From Favolaschia claudopus (lineage: Eukaryota > Basidiomycota > Agaricomycetes > Agaricales > Mycenaceae): a stretch of 64,000 nt of DNA. Made by a program: the position numbers and the translations under genes. Position 1 is the first letter of the stretch. The number at the start of each line of letters is the position of its first letter. Location: assembly GCA_037176885.1 (NCBI GenBank), contig JAWWNJ010000187.1, positions 1 through 64,000 on the forward strand. Direction: 5' to 3'. Under the pieces are notes generated by a model. That model saw nothing but the letters and a program-made list of their open reading frames with translations. It made no database searches and was not told where the DNA came from. Below, piece after piece: positions 1 through 10,020 of the stretch.

Positions 1-48
1 CTAAATATCTAGTTAGTATAGCTCAAAATGAGAATATAAGACGCTTAC

Positions 49-830
49 CGCAAGGCTATGTGTGCGGCATATAATTCCCCTGTCTCGGACCCTCCGTCAA
101 CTGTAGCTTGAACAAAAACTGAGGATGTTGTGAGTATTGTGTCGTGATATAGCCTCTGAAGCCTTACCGCCATTCGTTTCAACCAGATCAAGGTAATAAT
201 CCCCGACCGTTGAAGAGCATCGGGCATTAGGCACAGTCAAATATTTAATCAAGCGACTACTCGAATGGCAGCGAGCACCAAACCCTTGAAATTGAGTTTC
301 TCGTGGCCGTCAAAATGAATCTCGTAATAAACACCGGTATCTGTCAAATGCCCGCGTTCTTTAGGACGGCGGTTACGCCCGGGGAATCTGGCCTCGGCTC
401 CACCCGGATCCAGGTCTGACATAATACGACGAACCGTATCCCTGGCATTTGTTAGTACAATCTGTGTGACTGCGATGAAGAGGTAGACTGACCGAGGAAT
501 TTTTAGCTTATATTGCCGAGAAATTTGATTCTGCACTGTTGACGGACCATTGCGAGACGAGGAGTTGTTGGAAATGACCTCCCCAATTACTGTGGTCGAG
601 ATGTGCTCAGGCGGAGGTTTCTTAACGGTATTGACATTGAAATCCCGGTTGAGCTTCTTCAGAGTTGTGTAACTGAAGAAAAATTAGTAGATGAAGGCTA
701 AGTAATGAGCAAGGACACACCTGATCTTGTAACCGAAGTCCTTGAGCAGGTAATCAAGTCGCTGGTTGAGTGGGAGACTCTTCTCGGCATATCTGTGAAG
801 TGCGGCTCTTAAGACTTCATCAGGCGGGCC
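49..830 (-). pseudogene. Integrase-core-like (DDE-type) gene remnant
   Basis: Seen: coding exons on the minus strand separated by short introns at 673-720 (GTGTGT...TTCAG) and 119-167 (GTAAGG...CTCAG), with another donor (GTAAGC) at 48. Readable stretches include DLDPGGAEARFPGRN, HFDGHEKLNFK, VPNARCSSTVG and VTVDGGSETGELYA. Family knowledge: this combination recalls an integrase-core-domain protein family that is multicopy in Agaricomycetes; the assignment is from memory of the motif style. Odd: after HEKLNFK the frame changes (about 265-290) and the segment expected before GARCH appears deleted, so the gene is probably broken. The 3' part runs off the left edge and the 5' exon is uncertain; an exon-like stretch continues to about 980. 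It could be a domesticated integrase or a transposon relic. Confidence 0.5.
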
Positions 831-1450
831 CAGCGGTCACGGAGCTTAGCAAGAATTCGAGAAATCAAAGCCGTCTCCCAAACTTACGAGTGCCATTGTG
901 ATGTCCGTTTGCGCCAGATGAGTTGACCATTCGTTTGGAGCACTGTTGAGAAAGACACAAAGTAGCCCTTATATATAATATCTGCGGTTGTAATGACTCG
1001 AGACACGAAACTTAGGCCGCGACGAAAAGTTGAACCGTGGGAACAAATGACGACACTTACTATTGACCCACTCAAAACTTCGAAATCGTTCCCGGTATAA
1101 TGACTCGAGCCTGAAGAGAACAAGTCATTTAACACACAAAATCAAGTCTTTGCGCGCACGGAGTTGTTTCCCATCAATGACTCAAGTATACTCAAGAAAC
1201 AACGGGTCGAGTCAAGTTCTGTTTTATCTGGAGTTATTTGTTCCGAAAATGACTCGGTCTTTGAGCAAGAACGAGTCAGACGTACCGCGCCACGGAATTT
1301 TGTTCTTCTTTTGATCGAGACCGACCTCGCTTCTATTGTTTTGTGGTGTGATCGAGAGTAAATATGCCGATCTCAAGTTACTCTTTGGCGAGTCTTATAA
1401 AGGCTTTGCCTTTTCGAAGATCAACAGCAAGCACTCTTGGCTGTTCAGTC
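831..1450. other. Intergenic region upstream of the alpha-kinase gene
   Basis: No convincing gene apart from a possible 5' exon of the leftward integrase-like gene (about 884-980). The stretch lies between a minus-strand and a plus-strand gene, so it can hold both promoters. It contains the TGACTC cluster listed separately. Confidence 0.5.
994..1278. promoter_or_regulatory. Cluster of six TGACTC-core motifs (possible bZIP sites)
   Basis: TGACTCG or TGACTCA occurs at 994, 1101, 1178 and 1250 on the plus strand and as CGAGTCA at 1208 and 1272. The site at 1178-1184 is the exact palindrome TGACTCA bound by Gcn4/AP-1-type bZIP factors (established knowledge). Six near-identical heptamers in 285 bp just upstream of a gene suggest a regulatory array. 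They may instead be the remains of a degenerate short repeat. Confidence 0.3.
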
Positions 1451-3835
1451 ATGGCTCAGACCGAGGCTGACCCAACAATCTGCACCAATCTTGAGGTTCC
1501 CGGACAATGCTGCGGCGACTCTTTCGACCACAAGGCGACCCCTGGGCTTTGTTCAGTTTGCTACATGGCGACGACTGATCCAGCCCGTGCTGCGACCATG
1601 AAGGTACTCTGGCTTTCATAGCTATTTTACTACAACTGACGAAACATTGAAGGATTGGCCTCAATGTAAAGGCTGCTCCGCTCAGCTGATGCTTTTAAAA
1701 GCTCCCCGTTGCGGAGCTTGTATCAAGAAAGGCCAGTAAATTATGAGTCTTCACCTATGTAATTGAATCTCATCCTCCCCAGACTCAAAGGCGGCTACGC
1801 AGTCTGGACAATCTCTCCGCACACAGGATCAAAATCTACCACCAGCGACTCCGGATCCGTCGACGAAGAGTATTGAGCAAGTTCAAGCCGATGCTCGCCG
1901 TGCCGCTATGCTCGCTCGAACGCTTCACAAAGGATCACAGAGATCTGGTTCGTCTGTGCCAGTCGGAACTGCAAAGGGTGTGCCCCGACAAATCTCTGTT
2001 TATCTCGCGCCTGCGACTTCGGCTGCTCGAACGGACGCATCACGCATGCTCAGCAATGCCACTCGTTCTTTCCCTGAGGATGTCTTGATGGATGGTAAGT
2101 CAAATATTATTCTGCCGCGATCTTTCGGTTGGATTCCTTTTGCAGATGTTTTGAAGGCGCTTCTCAGTCATTGGAACTTGGACTGGGACAAAGAGTCTGG
2201 GGAAAGTCTTACCCCGTGCGTGATTCTTTCTCCGCCTTCCCAATCTGCACTTGAAGTACTCAATATGCCTCCAGAGACCATATTGCTCTCCGACTGTTGG
2301 GAAATGTCGGAGTTGAGCCACACAGCACTCTTGGAACTTTGGGGAATTTCTTCGATGTGCATGATCGTATTCATAGCAATCATCCGAAGAAGATGCTGCA
2401 GGGACCTCCCACTCTCAAATTGCGTTCTCCTGCCATCTATCTCGAAGGTTTGATCTTGGTCAAGGAGGTCAGTCCTTTCATTATCCTTCATACTCTTGGG
2501 TTCATCGATTCTTTCTCAGTTTGAGGAACAAACGGGCTACAAGGTGCCATACTTTGTACTCAATGACAAGTAGGTCAGGAAGCGCAAGTTGAGCGCTGCC
2601 TCTAGCAGTGTTACAAGCGTTGTAAAACGCACTAGATGTGAGTGCTTCTCAATTTGCATAAATGATATTAGTAACCATGCACCAGCCCAACTTACCACTA
2701 ATTCGTTTGCACCTCTGCGGTCGGAGATCGGAGAGCTTCCTGGCTTCTCAAAAGTCTCATTCCTTTTTGCGACCATATCTGTCGCCCGAGACGGTTCAGT
2801 AGACATTTCGTTCCCAGATTTGGCTGCTACTCCGAGTGTTTGCATTTTGCAAGACTCTCCTCTTGGGCAAGGGAAAACGAAGAACGTATACAAGGTAAGC
2901 TGGAGTTGAACCCCAGCTTTGCTTCTCACTTATGATTTACAGGTTATTTATGAAGGAATGCCGTGGGTCGCAAAACGATTCAAGGACATCGGTGCCGGAG
3001 AAGGTCAAGTTGAAATTGCGGAGAATTCCGCGCACCTCATGGAAGAAGTAACCCGCCTAGGCAAAACCGACATTTACTTGAAGGGCTTTGTTGCTGAAGC
3101 CAACAATCGTGGAGTTAGCAACTTAGCATTGACGAATGTAAGCACCTGAATTCCAATATCTACTCGGGAACCTTGACTAATTGCGGTCAGCCCTGGCGGT
3201 CACCAAGTTCAAGCTGGGAGTTGAAATTGTGCAAGACGGCTGTGATCCCTCCCCCGCATCTGGAGTTTCGCTGGATCAGTACCAGGCCGCATGCAATGCA
3301 ACTGCTGGCTCTGAGTCCGGTGTCAGTGCCGTCAAAATTCTCTGGCTCTTTGAGCCTCGACGCACCACCAAGGTTGAACATTGGAGCGGCACAAACGAGT
3401 ATCCAGCTTGGCCCCAGAAGAAGCTTGGCAGCACTCTGAATGCATTCACTCACTACGTTTACCAGATCAGCCAGGAAACCACAGTGCTTGCCGACCTTCA
3501 GAGTATGTGTTATTTCATTTTATTCTACTTATTACGCACAATTACTCTATAGCTTCGGCTGCTGTGAACGAAAATGGTGACGGCCTTAATGTCCTGTTCG
3601 ATGTTATGATGCACACCACCGATGGGTACGTTTGTCTTGGTTATTCAAAAAACCTGAATGTCTCACTTTCCGAAGTGCTAGCGGTGTCGGCGACCATGGA
3701 CAAGAAGGAATTGATCACTTTGTAGACAGCCATGAGTGTGTTGAGCGGTGTGCTGGACTGAAGCTTAGTAGGGAAGGATTCAAGAAAGGGTTAGAGCTGG
3801 GAGATGGATCCGACGACGACGAAGATGATCAGTAG
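1451..3835 (+). CDS. Alpha-kinase (MHCK/EF2K-type) protein, one in-frame stop
   Basis: Start ATG at 1451 (MAQTEADPTICTNLEV). The N-terminal exons carry Cys pairs (CCG, CSVC, CKGC, CGAC) that may bind zinc. The middle exons (about 1780-2094, 2146-2215, 2275-2467, 2520-2640) are poorly conserved linker. The kinase domain runs from about 2820: G-rich loop GQGKTKNVYK, VAKRF with the likely ATP-binding Lys, FDVMMHTTDG, then GVGDHGQEGIDHF and HECVERCAGLKL. The last is the Gly-rich plus His/Cys zinc-binding end that defines alpha-kinases. Introns are 45-65 bp with GT-AG ends. Odd: TAG at 2571-2573 interrupts the otherwise open exon after PYFVLNDK, so the gene is either a young pseudogene, read differently from my model, or contains a sequence error. 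Alpha-kinases phosphorylate Ser/Thr in helical regions; the substrate here is unknown. An inverted partial copy follows at 4334-5405. Confidence 0.8.
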
Positions 3836-4333
3836 TACAAAGCTTCGACAGACGGACCAAATATAGCTGTCTATTTCTGCGCCATAACTGAATCATTTGC
3901 GTTGAATTAATCATGATCCTTTGCTCGAGACTAGAGTAGATCAAGTATGCCTTGTTAACTGTCCAGAATTTCCCTTTTGCATCTTGACGCTCGGAAATCG
4001 TACTCATTGTTGACAAGTTGAACCGTGAGAATCCTTGTTGATCACATCAATGCAGCTCAAAGAATTCAACCTTGACGATTTCTAGGTAAGCACAGATACA
4101 AAATTGGTAGAGTTAGGCACTATGTAGTAGTAGTAGCTCAGATCAGCTCTATATTGGCTGATTTCAACCTCACGCGGCGCGGCAACTGAGCACTGTTGGG
4201 GCAGATCTTATGTTTTTTCTTACGCACCTAATAGAGGAATAGAGGCCTAGAGCTCAAGCGGTAATTTTTCCTCAATTACAGTTTGATCCTCATACTAAGT
4301 AAATGAATTACAATTCAGGCGCAAGACCAATAA
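3836..4333. other. Region between the two inverted alpha-kinase copies
   Basis: No gene recognised. It holds the 3' flank of the alpha-kinase gene and unassigned AT-rich sequence up to the truncation point of the second copy. Confidence 0.4.
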
Positions 4334-5405
4334 TCAACGGCTCACCTCTTTGACCAAGATCAACCCCTCCAGGTAAATGGCAGGAGAAGGTAGTTTGAGG
4401 GTCGGAGGTCCTTGAAGCATCTTCTTTGGATTATTGCCATAGATACGATCATGAATGCTGAAGAAATTGCCCAAAGACCCGGCAGTGCTGTGCGGTTGAA
4501 TTCCAACATTGCCAAAGAGACGAAGAGATATGTGTTCCCTGTAATTACGACTCGTTAATACTTGAAGTCTTGACTGAAAGATAAAGATGAAAATGCGCAC
4601 GGTGTGAGACTTTCTGCAGAATCCTTTTCCCAATCCAAATTCCAATGGCGAAGAAGGTGCGTCATGACATCTATCAAATAAGCGAATTAAAAATCACAAA
4701 TCCAACGCAGAATAGTGCTCATTACTCGGTGTGACCAAAAGTAACCGGAATCTGGCTTTTTAGAGGGGAATTTCGAAACTCAAACAGCTTTAAGTAATAC
4801 AGGGCTCTTCTAAATTATTTTATCTACTACTTCTATGGTACGGGCATGACATGCAATGTATTGTTTTGAGTTGGTGAATCAATCTTTGAAATTGGACCAA
4901 TTTGGACATGTTTGCGTTCTCTGAGGGAGAGATGCCGGAATTTCAGGCCGGTAAGTACCCCAAAAAAGTGCTTAGTATCCCAATAGTTTACAAATCCGAT
5001 ATCTAAGGTTTCCAGGTGTTTCCCGTTGTTCAGTGAGAGAGGCAACTCGGCACACTAATTTCTCGCCTCAAAGCATACATGAAAGAATGTGTAATAATAG
5101 GACAAAGCGACTACGCAACCTTTTGCCTGCTTCTTATGCAATTGTATATGTTTATACACTGCCAATAGGGCCAATTTGCCCAGCAGTCACCCACAAAATC
5201 TGGTTGAAAACACGCAATTTCCGATTCCGGTTACTTTTGGTCACACCGAGTAAACTCACCTTCCATCGGCGTATCCTCAGGAAAGGCCCGGGTGGCGTTT
5301 CCGAGCATACGCGATGCATCAGTCCGAGTATTGGAGGTGGCAGGGACGAGATATACAGTAATCTGCCGAGCCATACCCTTTGCATTTCCATTCGGTATTA
5401 CAGGT
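4334..5405 (-). pseudogene. Truncated inverted copy of the alpha-kinase linker region
   Basis: Two minus-strand exons match the middle of the alpha-kinase gene at 1451-3835. Exon 5285-5400 reads AKGMARQITVYLVPATSNTR (gene: AKGVPRQISVYLAPATSAAR). Exon 4334-4660 reads HWNLDWEKDSAESLTP, then, after an intron at the same place, EHISLRLFGNVGIQPHS and KKMLQGPPTLKL. Frame and intron positions are conserved, so this was a spliced gene and not a processed copy. Nothing matching the Cys-rich N-terminus or the kinase domain is present: the copy stops near 5405, close to Gypsy 1, and near 4334. A MITE (4723-5252) sits inside its intron. Divergence from the first copy is moderate, so the duplication is not very recent. 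Confidence 0.75.
4723..5252. mobile_element. Non-autonomous TIR element (MITE), TA-type ends
   Basis: About 30 bp near-perfect terminal inverted repeats, beginning TACTCGGTGTGACCAAAAGT at 4723 and mirrored to 5252. The TA at each end fits the TA target of Tc1/mariner-like elements. Length is 530 bp with no coding potential. It lies in an intron of the alpha-kinase copy. A similar single end occurs near 32644. Confidence 0.75.
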
Positions 5406-5410
5406 AACAT

Positions 5411-5569
5411 CTAACTACAGTAGCAAAGGCAGCATGCGGCAAAATATTGTCCACCCATCAGTCAGCTTCAACTTCGGACTCCCAATCTGTTCATACACTT
5501 CTGCTGCCTGTGTATCAAACTCGTCTGACACCCAACGATAGCACTCCTCCCTCGACTTTGGGATATTCT
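5411..5569. other. Junction between alpha-kinase copy and Gypsy 1 LTR
   Basis: No gene seen. The left end of the Gypsy 1 LTR probably lies here, but I could not fix its first base. Confidence 0.3.
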
Positions 5570-5712
5570 GTCTATCTTGTACTTAGTTTTACACTTTGGT
5601 GAATCTAGAACTGAAAACAGTCACTTTGTTCGCCACCAGCTCTCAACAAATCTTTCGTGTGCCGAAACTATTACTTAACGGTAATCTTTCGTCACATATT
5701 TTTGACTCTTAA
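5570..5712 (+). repeat. Part of 5' LTR of Gypsy 1
   Basis: This segment matches, inverted, the sequence at 50305-50460; both contain CTTTGTTCGCCACCAGCTCT and GTGCCGAAACTATT. It lies just upstream of the gag start, and its second occurrence without coding sequence supports an LTR (solo or fragment at the second site). Exact LTR ends were not determined. Confidence 0.55.
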
Positions 5713-5873
5713 CTAGTATCTTTGCTCTTCGTCGCCGCTTGCTCTGGTTACCTGTGGTCTGATCAACCGCCGCTACCGACTTCGACGACGACTCTCTCAC
5801 CAAAGCTTTTTTTCTTGTCTCATCTCCTGTCTCAACTCTTGCTTCTTTTCTTGTACTCTCTCATCTCGACGCA

Positions 5874-8800
5874 ATGGCTCAATCTACTCGTGGAAGCGGA
5901 CGTTCTCCTCATGTTACTCGGGCTACTACTCGGAACAATCGTGTTACCGTTGCCAAGGAACATGCGGAAGATAGTGAGTCTTCCACTTCTATTTCTTCTT
6001 CTTTTGGTTCCGAGCATCGCGCTCCCGAGCAATCCGCTCCCAAGTCGGCTTTGGGTTCGCCCAAGTCGCGCAGTGTTACACCCGAGCTGTTGTTCAGCCG
6101 GGTTGTTTCTGCTTCACCACCCATTCGGGCGGTTAGTGCCCCACCTACTCAGGTGGTGGAGGGAGCTTTTCCTTCTCAGGAAAGCTCCGGGCTGTTGCTT
6201 GTCCCGTTGCTTGATAGCAGCGTGGACTTTGGTATTCTCGACTTGGATGCAAGCGAGAATCGCGAGACCTGGACGCAGGTTACTCGCCAGTCTTCCAAGT
6301 CTCACAAGGAAGATAAGAAGTTGGTTGGGGCCGAACTTAATCGTTCTACCTCCGCTTCTACGTCGCCAATTGAACGTGCGACTAAGGAAATGAGCTCCAA
6401 GGAGCTCAGGCAGATTGGCAAGCGCTACATGCGCATGGCCAAGGCTGTTGATAAGAGCCGTCGAGCTTCTCGTGTTTCCGACGAGGAACTTATTTCTCTC
6501 GCCTCTGATGATGAGGATAAAATTGCGAAAGTTAAATTGAACACATTTAACTCACCGCGCTTCACAGGTGCTCAGGCGCAATCCACTCCCGCACCGGCTC
6601 GGAAGGTTGAAGTCCGCTCGGCTTCGCCTTCTGAAAGCGAAATATCTCGAGGCGAAGGGCCGTCTCAGCCGAAGGGTAAAGGACCTGATCCTCGCAATTG
6701 GGGCGAGGTTGATTGGTCGGACCAGTTCTCTGAAGCTGAGTTTGAAGCTCAACGCGCTGCCTTCGCTAATTTTGAAGAAATTAATCGAATTAAAAAGGAG
6801 CCTCTTTCTACTCCTTCTGACTTATTCCGGGATGGTCCCGTGAATAAAGTACCATCGGATAGTTCTTCTACTACCGTTGTAATTAATAAACTTGAATATA
6901 ATTCTCCTCCGAATGAATCAGTGTCTGGCCAGACCATTATTTCTCTATCAGACGAGAAATTGAACCTTCAGAAACGCTTGAAGGCAATTAAACTTGAGGA
7001 GAAGCGTCAGAAAGACGTTGAAATAGCGGAAGCTAAACGCACCGCTAAGTTGCTTAAGAAGAAGCAGGCTAAACAGGTTAAGAACCGTTCTAAAGAAGCG
7101 GTTGAAGCGAGCATTGAGCGGGAAATTCGCACCAAAGGCTCTGGTAAAAGCGCCCAGAAACGCTCGAATTCCCCTCCTGCTAGACCCCTTGTAGGCGGAA
7201 CATTTATTGACAAAGTTATTCGCGAGGCTGCCGCTCGGAATTCTTCGCCACCTTCGTCAAGCTCGAGCTCGAGTTCATCCAGCTCGGGTTCCTCGAGTTC
7301 CAGCTCAGATTCCTCCGAGGAAGATTCCTCTGAATCGGATGATGAATCGAGCAGCTCGGATAGCTCTTCCAGCTCTGACGAGAGTGGTACCGACTCTGGA
7401 AAGTCTGTGAAACGGAGTCACCGTAAATCTCGTTCCCGTAAACACAAGGAAAAACGTAGCCATTCTCGCAAGTCGCGGAAATCCAGTAAATCGCGACGCG
7501 CGAAAGGCTCTCGTAGGACGAGATCAAAATCTCGACGGGTTTCTAAAATGAACTTGAAGCCTATTCCACCTACCAAGTACAACGGATCGGTCGATCCTTA
7601 TGCTTATTTCCGGTTTGTTCGCGAAAGCACAAACTACGTTACCATGGGTAAAGTCCCTAAGGAAGACCAGATCTTCATAATCAGCTATTTCATGACCGGA
7701 ACAGCTGGAGACTTTTACCAACGTAAGGTTGTTAAATATGAGAAGTCCTGGACTCTTCCGAAGTTCTTCACTGAACTTTTGAATTATTGTTTTCCTAAGG
7801 GTTTTAGGTTGAAACAACGCACAAAATTGAACGGACTTTTCCAGGGTTCTAAACCAGTGACTGAGCATATAGCTGAATACGAACAGCTACACACCATGAT
7901 CGGATTACCAGACGATCAGGAAAAAGTCACCCGTCTCTGGTTAACGTTGCGAAAGGACATCAAGAAGGAGATGTCCCGCCAAAAGCTTGATCCTGAGATT
8001 TCAAGTTGGGACGACGTTGTTGTTGAAGCCGAGCACGCTGAAAAGCTGCTTGGTAATTATAGACCTGAGGATGATAAGCCGAAGGCGAGCACAAGCAAAC
8101 CTTCTAACTTACCATCTAAGAACCCTAATCGTGGGCGTGGGGGTCGCTTTTTCAAGAAGCCAACAATTCAATCTTCCTCGGTGAAGTTGAACACTGAAAA
8201 ATCGAACTCAGATAAGCCGAGGGCTTCAACGAACAACCAGTCGAAGGGTAAACGAACCTTTGATGACCGGAAAATGTCGACTAAGCGTCGTAATGAATTA
8301 ATGGCTGCTGGCCTCTGCCTAAGTTGCGCTGAACCGGGCCATATGGCTCGTAATTGTCCTAAATTAACGAGCATGAATTCAAGCCAGAAAGGCAAACCTC
8401 CAGGTTTTGGCGCACACGCAGCGCGAATGCGTACTGCAAACGAATCAGCACTCTCAGCAACTACTGAGGTGTTGGAAACGTTACCGGTGGGGTCTGCGAC
8501 TTTCCGTGTGGAAGCTAAGGAGGGCGGGAACCAGGATTTGAAAATTTTTGAAACTGTCAGCTCTCACCCGGAAAAGCCGCGACCTATTGGCGATTTAGCG
8601 GCTCAATTTGTTCGCATTGTACTGCAGGAAGCTCAGCCTTATCCTGGAGACGATGAGATTCAACAGGAATCTCGATTCCAAGTGTACGAAACATCGGCCA
8701 CTGAATATGTGGTCATTGACAATGTTACGATGGAAGATGTAATCTTACCGATGGAATTTTTGTTTGACGAAGACTTCAAAATTGGTCTCTGGTATGCTAT

Positions 8801-10020
8801 TGAGCGCCAGATTGCAATTGGGTTAGATCCCGATGATGTAGAATGGGAAGATCGCTTTACCGCTGAATCTGAGGATATGTACGCTACGATGGCGACATTC
8901 ATCTTGAAGGATGTTGATTTAGAGATCACTCCTGCAATCGAAGATAATCAAATTCGAGTCGAGTCTTACGACGAAGACACTTACATGATTACAAGTCTGT
9001 TCCGCAACGTTGAACCGCAGCTACTTCCAAAGGAGTACTTACAGAATCAACTATTTGATCTGTCAGCCTGGTACCTTCAGAAGTTTGCCGGTTTCTACCC
9101 AGATTCGGATTCAGAGACAGACTCATCATCTGAATATGAGTCCAGTGAGTCGAGCGATGAATTCGCCGACTTACCTGAATTATTCGAGACGAGTGATTCA
9201 GACTACGAGTCGGATTCGAGCTCAGATGATGAAGACTTTGATCTTCCTCGCTGCTTCGAAATTCCCGGATTTTCCGATTACTCTGAAGGAGAATCCGAAC
9301 CAGAACCACTCGAGGATGAACCTGCTCAACCAGAGGACGTCTCAAAGACGCCTGACTACTCAGATTTGCCAGAGTTGATGTCAGTTAGCGACTCGGACTC
9401 TGAAATTGATGAGTTTGATGGTTCTGATGATGAAGACGAACCTGAGATTTTTTCAGGATTGCGACTTTCAGGGAATCCTGAAGAAACACTGGACGATCGT
9501 CTAGATCTCCTCTGTCGAGTCCTGAGTTCTGACGAAGTTCCATCATCAAACTTTGAAAATAAACGGCTTCGAACAGACCGTATTGATGATCTTGTAGCGG
9601 ACGGCGCATGTGCTGTCCTTGAATTTCTCCAGCCATATCCTGGCGATGAGCTCGTTGAATTGGACCGACCCTGCCGTGATAAACGTCGCTTTTATCTTGA
9701 ACAAGTTGTGGACTTGCAGTGGACCGTTTGGGACGAATATTTCGATGAAATCACAATTGTTCCTAAAGGTCAATTATTCGACGAAGAATTCGAAATCGCA
9801 GCGTGGTACGCCAGCGAGCGTCTTTATCAACTGGAGAGACCAGCCGAGGCTCCTCGTCCCCTCCATCAGGTGCCTATCGACGATTTACTCTGTAACGGAG
9901 CGAATCAATATTTGAATGAACGGGTTGAAAAATATCCTGAGGTTTCAACTTACCGTGTTCGCAAGCACCTTCCTGGACATTATATTGTGTCAGGAACGAA
10001 AGAACGAGGATGCCGCTGGC
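5874..10020 (+). pseudogene. gag: Gypsy 1 gag polyprotein (N-terminal part), frame continues after hAT
   Basis: ATG at 5874 (MAQSTRGSGRSP). Order: Ser/Pro-rich N-terminus; a basic/Ser tract (about residues 455-560) with long Ser runs and RS-like repeats; a retrotransposon Gag capsid domain (about residues 565-740, YNGSVDPYAYFRFVRES to EAEHAEKLLGNY); a CCHC zinc knuckle CLSCAEPGHMARNC (about residue 819). About 560 residues of acidic sequence follow, with a repeated module of the form LP-x(4)-LF-x(2)-F-x-I-x(2)-WY, near nt 8740, 9020, 9760 and, beyond the hAT, 13425. Gag packages element RNA in cytoplasmic particles. The open frame runs on into the hAT to a stop at 10233-10235, but the native part ends at 10020. 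Removing the hAT and one 8 bp duplicate joins it in frame to 13417 onward. Confidence 0.85.

Noticed and set aside
5722..6393. Leu-rich membrane-like protein at the start of Gypsy 1
   Set aside because: Shadow of the gag frame in another phase; gag is continuous from 5874 and has known domains.
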